Assembly: GCA_963695135.1 (NCBI GenBank)
Contig: CAVOGA010000001.1
Coordinates: 1,300,273 to 1,364,272 of the forward strand
Source of the DNA: Marinihelvus sp963695135
GTDB taxonomy: Bacteria > Pseudomonadota > Gammaproteobacteria > Xanthomonadales > SZUA-36
DNA: 64,000 nucleotides
Reading direction: 5' to 3'
Shown: one piece after another, positions 1 to 9,447 of the stretch
How the letters are laid out: every line of letters starts with the position of its first letter
Position numbering within the stretch: position 1 is the first letter of the stretch
Notes under the pieces: model-generated
What the model saw: the letters and a program-made list of their open reading frames with translations, nothing else
The model's database searches: none
Told to the model about the DNA's origin: nothing
Position numbers and translations under genes: made by a program

Positions 1-1012
1 GGGCCATCTTGGGCGCCTTGGCGGCGAACAGCGCCAGCGAGCCGCCGACCACGACCAGCAGGTACACCAGGATCCAGGTGCCACGGGTCGGATCCGAGGC
101 GAAGGCGTGCACGGACGTGATCACCCCGGAGCGCACCAGGAAGGTGCCCAGCAGGCTCAGTGAGAATGCGGCAATGGCCAGCAACAGTGTCCAGTTGCGG
201 AAGGCGCCGGTTTTCTCGGTCACCGCCTGCGAGTGGATCAGCGCAGTGCCAACCAGCCAGGGCATGAACGAGGCGTTTTCCACCGGATCCCAGAACCACC
301 AGCCGCCCCAGCCGAGTTCGTAGTAGGCCCACCAGCTGCCAAGGGCGATGCCGAAGGTAAGGAAGGCCCAGGCGACGTGGGTCCAGGGACGCATCCAGCG
401 AACCCACTCACGGGTGACCTGCCCGCCCAGCAAGGCGGCGACCGCGAAGGCAAAGGCGACCGCGAAGCCCACGTAGCCCATGTAGAGCATCGGCGGGTGA
501 ATGATCATGCCCGGGTCCTGCAGCAGCGGGTTCATGTCGCGCCCGTCCGACACCGCCGGCAGGAGCCGCACGAAGGGATTTGAGGTGTAGACGATAAACA
601 GCAAAAAGCCGCTGGCGATCCACCCCATGATGCCCAGCACCCGGGCACGGAAGTCCCGTGGCAGACTCTTGCTGAACAGCGCCACCGCCAGGATCCACAG
701 GGAAAGAATCAGGGCCCACAGCAGCAGGGAGCCCTCGTGCGCACTCCACACCGCTGTGAAGCGGTACATCATGGGCAGGGCCGAGTTGCTGTGCAGCGCC
801 ACGTACTCGACGGAAAAATCATGTTCGATGAAGGCCCAGGTCAGCATCACGTAGGCGAAGGCGACCAGGATCAGCTGGATAATGGCGCCCGGGGTCGCCA
901 GGGCCATCAGCTGCTTGTTCTGGTACCGCGCGCCGAGCATCGGAAACAGGCCCAGGCAGATGCTGGCCAGCAGGGCGGATATCAGGGCGATCTGTCCAAG
1001 TTCAGCGGTCAT
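1..1012 (-). CDS. ccmF: Cytochrome c heme lyase subunit CcmF (partial, C-terminus off the left edge)
   Basis: CcmF is the large integral membrane subunit of the System I heme ligation complex; it takes heme from holo-CcmE and attaches it to apocytochrome c in the periplasm. About 337 codons are present from the ATG (minus strand, 1010-1012) to the window edge; full-length CcmF is usually about 650 residues. Many hydrophobic segments are visible, and the tryptophan-rich WWD signature (WGGWWFWDPVENASF) lies near residues 235-250. The start overlaps the end of ccmE by 11 nt, so the two are translationally linked. The frame is open throughout the visible part. Confidence 0.95.
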   Translation of the reverse strand, partial: MTAELGQIALISALLASICLGLFPMLGARYQNKQLMALATPGAIIQLILVAFAYVMLTWAFIEHDFSVEYVALHSNSALPMMYRFTAVWSAHEGSLLLWALILSLWILAVALFSKSLPRDFRARVLGIMGWIASGFLLFIVYTSNPFVRLLPAVSDGRDMNPLLQDPGMIIHPPMLYMGYVGFAVAFAFAVAALLGGQVTREWVRWMRPWTHVAWAFLTFGIALGSWWAYYELGWGGWWFWDPVENASFMPWLVGTALIHSQAVTEKTGAFRNWTLLLAIAAFSLSLLGTFLVRSGVITSVHAFASDPTRGTWILVYLLVVVGGSLALFAAKAPKMA

Positions 1013-1466
1013 TGAGTTGCTTCACCTCGGCCGGCAGGGGGTGGCCTTTTTCCGCCAGGGCCTCGGCAACTTCCGGAGGCATATAGTTTTCATCGTGCTT
1101 GGCCAGTACCTCGGTGGCCTGGAACGTCGCGTGCTCGTCCAGCGCACCGCGGGCAATGATGCCCTGGCCTTCGCGGAACAGGTCCGGCAGGATGCCGTCG
1201 AATGCAACATCCATCGTGCCCTGCCCGTCGGTCACGCGAAACTGCACGGTCAGCCCGTCATCCGCGCGCTGTACGCTGCCCGGCTCCACCAGCCCGCCAA
1301 GCCGGAAGGCGCGCCCGGCGGGAATGCTTTGCTCCGCCACGTCGCCAGGTGTTACGAAAAACAGCATGTTCTGTTGCAGGGACCAGGCCGTGATGCCACC
1401 GGCAATACCGACCCCGACAAGTATCGCCAGCACGCCAATCAGTCGCTTCTTGCGTTTAGGATGCAT
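1002..1466 (-). CDS. ccmE: Periplasmic heme chaperone CcmE
   Basis: CcmE binds heme covalently after transfer from CcmABCD and passes it to CcmF. The 154-aa product has the family's usual length. It starts with a basic N-terminus followed by one membrane anchor (about residues 9-29), then a beta-barrel periplasmic domain. The heme-binding motif HxxxY is present (H124, Y128 in LAKHDENYMPPE). The gene lies 3' of ccmD, whose stop region abuts it, and overlaps ccmF. This is the standard ccmABCDEF order, transcribed on the minus strand. Confidence 0.96.
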   Translation of the reverse strand: MHPKRKKRLIGVLAILVGVGIAGGITAWSLQQNMLFFVTPGDVAEQSIPAGRAFRLGGLVEPGSVQRADDGLTVQFRVTDGQGTMDVAFDGILPDLFREGQGIIARGALDEHATFQATEVLAKHDENYMPPEVAEALAEKGHPLPAEVKQLNDR

Positions 1467-1614
1467 GCGAGGCGCCCCGGGCGGATTCGCGCCGCACTTG
1501 TTCGTTGATGGATTTGCGCAGGCTGCGCATGCGCAGCACCGGCGCCAGCGCGCACCAGGCCAGGATGACCCCGGCTGCGGCGTACGAGCCGATTATGAAG
1601 GGTGTGTGGTCCAT
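1456..1614 (-). CDS. ccmD: Heme exporter accessory protein CcmD
   Basis: Small 52-aa membrane protein that stabilises the CcmABCD ABC-type complex and helps release holo-CcmE. It has one hydrophobic segment (about residues 8-28) and then a basic, highly charged cytoplasmic tail, the normal CcmD architecture. The ATG shares its A with the TGA of ccmC (TGATG), and the 3' end overlaps the start of ccmE by 11 nt. Identification rests on size, topology and position, because CcmD sequences diverge widely. Confidence 0.88.
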   Translation of the reverse strand: MDHTPFIIGSYAAAGVILAWCALAPVLRMRSLRKSINEQVRRESARGASHAS

Positions 1615-2369
1615 CAGCTGTTCTTGCCCCCTATCCAGTCGCGCACCCAGCGCTTGTTGCGGTTTTCCTCGACGAGCCTGACCCGGGTCCGCGCCAGCAG
1701 ATTGGCGCCATAGTAGAGCTTGGTCGCGACCGCCATGATCAGCAGCGGCCAGAGCATGCTGGCGTCGATGCTGCTGCTCCCGCCGACCACGCTGATGCTG
1801 GCCGGCTGGTGCAGTGTGTTCCACCACTTCACCGAAAAATGAATGATGGGCAGGTTTACGACACCAACAATCGCCAGAAGTGCCGCGGCCCTGGCGCCTT
1901 TTCGCGGCTCGTCAAAAGCATTGTACAGACCCATTACGCCGAGGTAGAGAAACAGCAGTACCAGTTCGGAGGTGAGCCGCGCATCCCACACCCAGTAGGT
2001 GCCCCACGTCGGCCGCCCCCAGAGGCTGCCAGTGATCAGCGCAATGAGGGTGAAGGCGGCGCCGACAGGCGCGCTGGCCATGGCAAAAATCTCCGTGGCG
2101 CGCACATGCCAGACCAGGGCAATGAAACCGAACAGCGCCATGAGCGCGTAGATCATCATCGACATCCAGGCCGCCGGCACGTGGATGTACATAATGCGGA
2201 CGCTCTCGCCCTGCAGGTAATCCGGCGGCGCCAGGGCGATCCCCCAGTAGAGGCCCCAGGCGGCGAGGCCCAGGCAGGCGGTCCACAGCACCGGGATCAG
2301 GATACCGGCGAAGCGGAATAGCCAGGGAGGGGAACCGAATTGGTGGAAGATTCTTTTGGCGCGACTCAT
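1614..2369 (-). CDS. ccmC: Heme transporter subunit CcmC
   Basis: CcmC is the membrane protein that presents heme to CcmE. The 251-aa product is hydrophobic with about six membrane segments and carries the tryptophan-rich WWD-type motif (WGTYWVWDARLTSEL, about residues 125-140), a signature shared with CcmF. Length matches the family (about 245-260). It lies between ccmB, 13 nt upstream, and ccmD, with which it overlaps by 1 nt. Confidence 0.96.
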   Translation of the reverse strand: MSRAKRIFHQFGSPPWLFRFAGILIPVLWTACLGLAAWGLYWGIALAPPDYLQGESVRIMYIHVPAAWMSMMIYALMALFGFIALVWHVRATEIFAMASAPVGAAFTLIALITGSLWGRPTWGTYWVWDARLTSELVLLFLYLGVMGLYNAFDEPRKGARAAALLAIVGVVNLPIIHFSVKWWNTLHQPASISVVGGSSSIDASMLWPLLIMAVATKLYYGANLLARTRVRLVEENRNKRWVRDWIGGKNS

Positions 2370-2382
2370 GGGGACCCGTTGC

Positions 2383-3054
2383 TTACTCGAGACTCAGTTT
2401 CAGGGCAGCAGCAATGGCCCAGGGGGCCAATGTCAGTGCGGCGACCAGCCCGGCAGCGATCAGGCCGAGCTGACCCTGGTACGGAAGACCCTCAGTAGCG
2501 GATGTTACCGCGCTGGTGGCCATGATCAAAATGGGGACATAAAGCGGAAAGACCAAGAGCGACAGCAGCTGGCCGCCGCCGCGCAGGCTCACGGTCAGCG
2601 CGCTGCCGATCGCGCCCAGCAGGCTGAGGATCGGGGTGCCCAGCGCCAGGCTGATGACCAGCACGGCCATGCCCCCTTCGCCGAGGTTCATCCAGACGGC
2701 CAGCAAGGGTGAAAGCAGCACCAGGGGCAGCCCTGCGACCAGCCAATGGGCAAAGACCTTGGCCAGCGCCACCAGGGCCAGCGGCTGGCCGCTGACGACC
2801 AGTTGTTCCAGGCTGCCGTCTTCGAAATCACTGCGGAACAGGCTGTCCAGCGAAAGCACCGTGGCCAGCAGGGCGGCGATCCAGATTACCCCCACCGCAA
2901 TGCGCCCGAGTATCTGCGGTCCGGGCCCGACGCCCAGTGGGAACAGGCTGACCACGACCAGCAGGAAGATCAGGGGCTGCAGGACCTCGGAGCGCCGGCG
3001 GAAGGCCAGCAGCAGGTCCCGCCTGAGCAATGGCAGAAATACATGACCGTTCAT
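2383..3054 (-). CDS. ccmB: Heme exporter membrane subunit CcmB
   Basis: Permease partner of the CcmA ATPase in the CcmABCD complex. The start at 3054 gives 223 aa, the usual CcmB length, with about six hydrophobic segments. I chose it because it makes an ATGA overlap with the end of ccmA; the longer open frame to 3231 would run through ccmA in another frame. The early motif FxxLLRRDLLLAFRRR followed by a first membrane helix is typical of CcmB. Confidence 0.95.
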   Translation of the reverse strand: MNGHVFLPLLRRDLLLAFRRRSEVLQPLIFLLVVVSLFPLGVGPGPQILGRIAVGVIWIAALLATVLSLDSLFRSDFEDGSLEQLVVSGQPLALVALAKVFAHWLVAGLPLVLLSPLLAVWMNLGEGGMAVLVISLALGTPILSLLGAIGSALTVSLRGGGQLLSLLVFPLYVPILIMATSAVTSATEGLPYQGQLGLIAAGLVAALTLAPWAIAAALKLSLE

Positions 3055-3644
3055 GATGCCAACCCTGCCCGCTGCACCACCAGTTCCCGGTAGGGCAGAT
3101 CCGGTGGCCGCAGTGCGCCATGGGTGCTCATCACGCAGGAGCCGCCGCGGGCCAGCTGGCCTTCCAGCAGCCGGTCGACCAGCGCAACTCCCTCGGCATC
3201 CAGGTTGGCATAGGGTTCGTCCAGCAACCACAGTGGCGCCGGGCTGAGTAGCAGCCGCGCCAGTGCGCAGCGTTTCCGCTGGCCGGCAGACAGGGTGCGG
3301 GCGGGTTGAAAACGCGCCTCGTCAAGACCCACATCTGCGATGGCATCGTCAAGGGCAACGCCACCTGCACCGTTCAGTGCGACAGCGAACGCAAGATTTT
3401 CAACGACGGTCAGGTCTTCTTTAAGGCCCAGCTGGTGACCCAGAAACCGCATTGACGGCGCGCTGCAGTCAACCTCGCCGCTGCTGGGGCGCAGGAGGCC
3501 GGCGAGCAGGCGCAGCAGCGTGGTCTTGCCCGCACCGTTGGTGCCGGTCACCAGCCACAGTTCCCGCGTCCGGACCTGCAGGTCAACCGGTGCGAAAACG
3601 GGCTCGAAGTGGCGTTCGATCAGGAGTTGGCTGGCCTGGAGCAT
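3051..3644 (-). CDS. ccmA: Cytochrome c biogenesis ATP-binding protein CcmA
   Basis: ATP-hydrolysing subunit of CcmABCD; its ATPase drives release of holo-CcmE. The 197-aa product is a compact ABC domain with Walker A GTNGAGKTT (residues 34-42), the ABC signature as LSAGQRKR (118-125) instead of LSGGQ, and Walker B LWLLDEP (138-144). It is the first gene of the ccm operon on this strand and overlaps ccmB by 4 nt. The short region to the divergent gor gene (3645-3785) should hold both promoters, although I see no strong consensus there. Confidence 0.96.
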   Translation of the reverse strand: MLQASQLLIERHFEPVFAPVDLQVRTRELWLVTGTNGAGKTTLLRLLAGLLRPSSGEVDCSAPSMRFLGHQLGLKEDLTVVENLAFAVALNGAGGVALDDAIADVGLDEARFQPARTLSAGQRKRCALARLLLSPAPLWLLDEPYANLDAEGVALVDRLLEGQLARGGSCVMSTHGALRPPDLPYRELVVQRAGLAS

Positions 3645-3785
3645 GCGCTGCTGAACATTGAGGACGCGCCCATGCTAAGCGGTGGTCAAGCGCAAGTCCA
3701 CGAGGGCAAGACGGTTTCACGCCGTAACTGCTACATTGTGCCGCCGAAGCACCCCAAAGCCGTTCATTTAAAGGTAAAAGACAGC

Positions 3786-5144
3786 ATGGCCGAGCAGTTT
3801 GATTTTGATCTCTTCGTCATCGGCGCCGGGTCCGGCGGGGTCCGGGCAGCGCGCATTGCGGCCGGCCATGGCGCCCGCGTCGCGATTTGCGAGGAAAGCC
3901 GCGTCGGTGGCACCTGCGTGATTCGCGGCTGCGTGCCAAAAAAGCTGCTCTCCTATGCCGCGCACTTCGCGGAAGACTTCGAAGATGCGGCCGGCTACGG
4001 CTGGCAACTGGGCGAGGCGAGTTTCAGCTGGCCGACCATGATTTCCGCGCTGCACGGCGAACTGGAACGCCTCGAAGGCATTTATCACCGTCTGCTGGAC
4101 GGTTCCGGCGTCACCCTGGTTGAGGGGCGTGGAACGCTGGTGGGCCCGCACACGGTTGCGATCGGTGAACAGCGCTTCACGGCGGAGAAAATTCTCATCG
4201 CGGTCGGTGGTCGTCCCTGGGTGCCGGAATTTCCCGGCGCGGAACACGTCATTACTTCCAACGAGGTGTTCGACCTGCCGGAACGCCCGGAGCGGGTCAT
4301 CGTGGTCGGCGGTGGTTACATTGCCTGCGAGTTTGCCGGAATCTTTGAGGGCCTCGGCAGTGAAACACACCAGGTGTATCGCGGCGACAGCGTTCTGCGC
4401 GGCTTTGATCACGATGTCCGCCGCGTGGTTTCGCGTGAAATGGCCGCTCGCGGCGTACGCTTTCATTTTGAGACCAATATCACGCACGTCGAAAAACACG
4501 CGGATGGCTTACACGCCCATTGTGATAACGGCGATGTGATTGTCGCGGACTGCGTTCTCTACGCCACCGGCCGCGTACCCAATACCTTCGGGATTGGCCT
4601 GGACGCTGCCGGCGTTGAGTGCCGCGCGGACGGCTCGATTCCGGTTGATGAGTTTGCCCGCACGAACCAGCCGCAGGTGTTTGCCGTGGGCGATGTGACC
4701 CATCGGATCAACCTGACCCCGGTCGCCATTCACGAGGGCCATGCCTTTGCCGATACGCAGTTCGGCGGCAGGGAGCGGGCCACGGACCACGAGTTTGTCG
4801 CCTCCGCGGTGTTTTCCAACCCGCAGGTGGGCACCGTTGGCTTCAGCGAGGAGGAAGCGCCGCATCACTTCGGCGACATCGAGGTATACCGCTCGGAGTT
4901 CCGCCCCATGAAGCACACGCTGTCCGGCCGCCAGGAAAAGGCGCTGATGAAAATCATCGTGGAACGCGCCGGGCGCCGCGTGGTCGGATTGCACGTGGTC
5001 GGCCCGGATGCCCCGGAGATTGTCCAGGGCTTTGCTGTGGCCGTAAAATGGGGTCTGACCAAGGAGCAGTTTGACGCAACGATCGGTATTCATCCGACCG
5101 CTGCAGAAGAACTGGTCACCATGAGACAGCCCGTCCAGGGCTAA
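3786..5144 (+). CDS. gor: Glutathione-disulfide reductase
   Basis: NADPH-dependent FAD enzyme that reduces glutathione disulfide in the cytoplasm. The 452-aa product shows the N-terminal FAD dinucleotide fold (GAGSGG, residues 13-18), the redox-active disulfide as GGTCVIRGCVPKK (C44, C49), the NAD(P)-binding GGGYIA motif, the second FAD motif (FAVGDV) and the C-terminal HPTAAEE with the catalytic His-Glu. The CVIRGC form of the redox motif is the plant/alphaproteobacterial-like GR subtype rather than the E. coli CVNVGC type. The start at 3786 is chosen because it begins the conserved domain and follows an AAAGGT-type ribosome site; the frame is open upstream to 3609. It ends 3 nt before the first protease gene. 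Confidence 0.95.
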   Translation: MAEQFDFDLFVIGAGSGGVRAARIAAGHGARVAICEESRVGGTCVIRGCVPKKLLSYAAHFAEDFEDAAGYGWQLGEASFSWPTMISALHGELERLEGIYHRLLDGSGVTLVEGRGTLVGPHTVAIGEQRFTAEKILIAVGGRPWVPEFPGAEHVITSNEVFDLPERPERVIVVGGGYIACEFAGIFEGLGSETHQVYRGDSVLRGFDHDVRRVVSREMAARGVRFHFETNITHVEKHADGLHAHCDNGDVIVADCVLYATGRVPNTFGIGLDAAGVECRADGSIPVDEFARTNQPQVFAVGDVTHRINLTPVAIHEGHAFADTQFGGRERATDHEFVASAVFSNPQVGTVGFSEEEAPHHFGDIEVYRSEFRPMKHTLSGRQEKALMKIIVERAGRRVVGLHVVGPDAPEIVQGFAVAVKWGLTKEQFDATIGIHPTAAEELVTMRQPVQG

Positions 5145-5147
5145 GGG

Positions 5148-8100
5148 ATGTTGTCAATGAACAAAGTACTGCCTTGCCTCCTCGCCGGAATTCTCACCGC
5201 GCCCCTGTTGCCCCCCGTTGCGGAGGCCCGGCCCGACGTGGACAGCACAGCTGCAACCAGCGTCCCTGGTCGTTACATCGTGGTGCTGGACCAGCCTTCG
5301 CTGGTTGAGCGGCTCGTGAGCGTGGAAAAGTCCCTCGGGCTTCAGCCGGAGGCGAGTGTCCTGCGGGACACGGAAGGCAGGCTGGAACTGGATTCCGACC
5401 GTGCCCGTGATGAGCTGAGCAGCCTGGACCAGCAATTCGAGGCTTTCCGCGCGACCATGGCTGCAGCGCTGGGCCGTGAAGTGCAGCCCGACCTGCGCTA
5501 TCGCATGGGCCTGAACGGCTTCGCGGTTGAGCTCAGCGAGCAGGAAGCCGGGCTGCTGGCCGCCATGGATGGTGTCCGGTCCGTGCGTCCTGATGAGTCC
5601 GTCAAGCTGCAGACCGATGCCGGCCCCCGCTGGATTGGCGCGGAGCGCGTCTGGCAGGGTGCCGGTGACCTCACGGCAAACCGTGGCGCCGGCGTGGTCG
5701 TTGGCGTGATCGACTCGGGCATTAACTGGAACCATCCGTCCTTTGCTGATCCGGGCCAGGGCGGGGGCGCCGGGCATGATCATGTCAACCCCTACGGCAC
5801 GCAACTGGGCTTGTGCAGCGACCCCGAGGTGTTGTGCAACGACAAGCTGGTCGGCGTGTATGACTTCGTCCAGGACATCCCCAGCACGGACTTTGTCGAA
5901 AATTTCAACAATGGTTTCGACGATGGCGATCACGGGGCGCACACAGCCGGCACCGCCGCCGGCAACCCGGTTAACTACGTGATTGAAGGCATCCCGGTGA
6001 CCGTTTCCGGCGTGGCGCCGAATGCCAATATCGTGTCCTACCGGGTGTGCCACAAGGACAACCCGGACGAGCCGGATGCGGGCACCTGCAACTTCTCCTG
6101 GATCCTCGCAGCGCTCGACCAGGCCATCGAGGACGAGGTGGATGTCATCAACTACTCCCTCGGCGGAACGGCCCGTGATCCCTGGGCCAGCGCCGATACC
6201 CGCAGTTTCCTGAACGTGGTCGAGTCCGGCATTTTCGTTGCCACCTCGGCCGGTAACGATGGCCGCAACGGCGCATCCACCGTGGGCTCGCCGGGCAATG
6301 CCCCGTGGCTGACCTCGGTTGGCGCAGCCACCCATGACCGGCGCATCGGCGGCACGGTGAGCGCGACCCAGGGCGGCAATACGACTCCGCCCGGCACCCT
6401 GTTCGGCGAAACGCTGACTTCCCAGGACCTGTCAACCCGCAACATCGTGTACGCCGGCGATTATGGCAATGCTCTGTGCGGGACCGGACCCTCCGAGGGC
6501 GGCGACCAGTGCAATAGCTTCACGGGCGCCAGCAACCCGTTTCCGCCGGGCACTTTCAATGGCGAAATCGTGGTCTGTGACCGCGGCGATTACGGCCGCG
6601 TTGAAAAAGGCTTCAATGTTCTCGAGGCCGGTGCCTCGGGCTACATTCTTGCCAACGTGGCCGGTGGCGTGCAGAGCACGGAGCCGGACCGGCACTGCCT
6701 GCCGGCCCTGCACGTGAACACGGTAGACGGTGACAAGCTGCGTAACTGGCTGTCCAGCGGCAGCGGTCACCGGGCGTCCATGACCGGCCTCGATTTTCTC
6801 AGCGATCCCAGTTCGGCGGACCGGGTGGTGGATTTCTCCAGCCGCGGCCCCGCGCTGGCGCCGGTGGAAGATGTCCTCAAGCCCAATGTGATGGCTCCCG
6901 GTTTCGCCATTCTGGCGGCGGACAACGAAACAACCGATGTCGTTTTCAAGAACGGCACCTCCATGAGTTCGCCACACGTGACCGGCGCCGCGGCGCTGAT
7001 CCTTGCGGACCGGCCGGACCTGACGCCGATGCAGGTGGCCTCGCTGCTGGAACTGTCCGCCACCGATGCGACGGCGAAGGACACGGACTTCGGACCGGCG
7101 GATCATTTCGATACGGGCGCCGGCCGCATCCGCGTGGACCGGGCGATCCAGACCGTCATTTATCTGGATGAGACCGTCAGTAACTTCCGTAACGCCGATC
7201 CGCGCCTGGGCGGCGAGCCGCGAAACCTGAACCTGGCCAGCCTGACCGACTCAAACTGCCAGTCGTCATGCTCCTTCACGCGCCGCGTCGGCTCGCTGGT
7301 GAACGGCGCGACCTGGAACACCTCGGTGAGCGGCCTGCCCAGCGGCGTGCAGGTCACCGTCACCCCGCAAAGCTTCACCCTGAACGCGGGACAGGTCCGG
7401 GAAATTACCGTGACCGTGGACACCAGCGGTGCGCCACGCGGCCGGTGGATCTTTGGCAAGGTCAACATCTCCAATTCAAACTACCCGACGGCGACCCTGC
7501 CGCTGTCCGTTCTGCCGCCTTCAGCCGGTGTGCCGGACGAGTTCGTGATCAACACGACACAGTCTTCCGGCTTCGAGGACTTCGAGATCGGCGGTCTGGA
7601 ACCCCTGTCCGGAGCATCATTTGTGGCCGGAGGATTGGAGGTGGCGGAGCAAACCACCTTTAACCTGGTCGAGGACCCGACCCGGAGCGACCCGTTCGAC
7701 GGCGGCGATGGCGCAGTGACTGCGCTGATTAACGTGGCGCCCAACACGCTGCTCCTGCATGCGGCCACCCTGCCGTCGGATTCCGAGGACGCGGACCTGT
7801 TTGTCGGCTTCGACAGCAACGGCAACAACCAGGCCGAAGAGGGCGAGGTGATCTGCGCCGGTGTTTCATCCATCGAGGTGGAGACCTGCGATATTGCCGA
7901 CCCGGCTGCGGGGCGCTGGTGGATTGTTGTGCAGAACTATGAAAACGGTGTGGCGGCCACGCCCCCGGGTCCTGCGCAGGCCATCACCCTGGAAACCGCG
8001 GTGATTTCGGCCGGGGCGGATTCGGAACTCATCGCCACCGGCCCCGGCATGGCTGACGAAGGGGAATCCTTCAACCTGCGACTGGCCTGGGACAACGTCT

Positions 8101-9318
8101 CCGCGCCCGGTGGCACCAACCTCTGGGGCGCGGTGCGGATTGTTAACAATCCTGCCAATCCTGCGCAGAGCCGGGTGGTTCCGGTGCGCCTGCAGCGGAC
8201 CGGTATCGAAACACAGCGCACCCGCGCCCTGCTGGATGGCCGGGAAGCGGAGTTCGCCTTGCGCAGCAACAGCAGGACGGAGCAGCTGTTTATCGACGTG
8301 CCGCCCGGAGTGTCTTCCCTGGATGTCCGCGTGGCGGGCAACTCGGTTGCCCAGAACAACGGCTTGCGGGTTGCGCTGGTGCGCCAGTCATTCGACAACG
8401 CCTTTGCCAATGCGCCGGGCGTCTCCTTCCCGGCTTCAACCCAGCCGGCTGCCTCCGGCAATGGTGGAAATGGTCAGGGTCCGCGGGCGACCGTCAATGG
8501 CGGGGTGACACCCGGCCGCTGGTTCGTGGTGGTGGAAAACACGACCGCCAGTGCCGCGTCCGTGCGCGTCACGGCGAGCCTGGAGCACAGCGGTAACCCG
8601 GTAAACGTGTTCGGTGGCCTGTGGCAACCTGCATCCCGACCGGGCATCAACCAGGGCTTTGAGTACACGCCGGCCGGCAACAACCGTGCTTTCCTCTGGT
8701 ACACCTATGACGAGGACGGTTCGCCGGCGTGGTACATCGCCTCTGCAGCCGCGGAGCGAAGGTAACAGCTGGACTGCCGACCTGTTCCGCTTTACCAACG
8801 ACGGGGCGGCCCAGGCCGGCGTCCGGGTGGGTGAAGTTGGCATCACCATGCTGAACGACAGCGACGCGGTCATGAACTGGACACTGTTTGGCGTCAGCGG
8901 CAGTGACCGGGCGGAACCGCTGTCACGCAGCTGCCCGCAGAGCGTTACGCCGACCCAGAGCTTTACCGGCCTCTGGTACCGCGGTACGGATGGCCTGGGT
9001 GGCGCAAGCATCGTGGCCAACCGGACCTCCCAGGCGCACATCCATTACCTCTATGATGGCAACGGCCAGCCGCGCTGGCTGCTGGCCGCCGGCGATTTCG
9101 AGGACGAGGTGCTGCCGATGAACCAGTTCAGCGGCTTTTGCCCGACCTGCACCGGCAGCGTGACCTCGCAGGAGGTCGGCTCCATCGGCGTGAGCTACGA
9201 CAACAACGCGGAAGGTATCTGGGATATGGACTTCCAGTTTGTCAGCCCGGCAAAAGGGGCAACGCAGCGCACCGACTCCATCCTGCGCCTGTCCAATGAG
9301 TTGAGCTGCGTCCAGTAA
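5148..9318 (+). CDS. Secreted S8 (subtilisin-like) serine protease 1, with PA-domain insertion; one frame break
   Basis: Exported protease. In order: signal peptide (ATG at 5148 or 5157), inhibitor-I9 propeptide (RYIVVLDQPS, about residues 42-150), and a subtilase domain with catalytic D189 (GVIDSG), H262 (GDHGAH) and S605 (GTSMSSPH). About 150 extra residues lie between His and Ser and look like a protease-associated (PA) domain. A beta-rich Fn3-like region follows, then two C-terminal GLW/WY repeats (GLWQPASRPG; GLWYRG). The reading frame breaks near 8745-8752: one extra base gives a stop at 8763-8765, but the next frame continues to the stop at 9318 and matches the intact paralogue at 9448-13167 residue by residue. 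I therefore annotate one gene of about 1390 aa. Probable role is extracellular protein digestion. Confidence 0.88.
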
Positions 9319-9331
9319 AGGCAGGACAAAC

Positions 9332-9395
9332 GGTCCGCCCCGGGTGGGCGGACCCATTCGCAGGGCACGACCGCCCGGTATTACCGGGCTGCCTT
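9332..9395 (+). terminator. Two hairpins between the tandem protease genes, possible weak terminator
   Basis: The first hairpin (9332-9354) has a 9-bp GC-rich stem and 5-nt loop but no T-run. The second (9373-9389) is an 8-bp stem closing on a single T and is followed by a T-rich stretch (TGCCTTTAATATTTT). The second is the better candidate for ending transcription of protease 1 and insulating protease 2. Confidence 0.4.
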
Positions 9396-9447
9396 TAATA
9401 TTTTGCGCGCCATGCGTAAATCCGTGACGGACTGAGAGACGGAATCA

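Noticed and set aside
3645..3785. Promoter pair between ccmA and gor
   Set aside because: Only weak hexamer matches with poor spacing are present, so no promoter is annotated although one must exist in this region.
8740..9318. Programmed frameshift or separate C-terminal protein in protease 1
   Set aside because: There is no slippery sequence, ribosome site or start at the break, and removing one base restores exact alignment with the intact paralogue.
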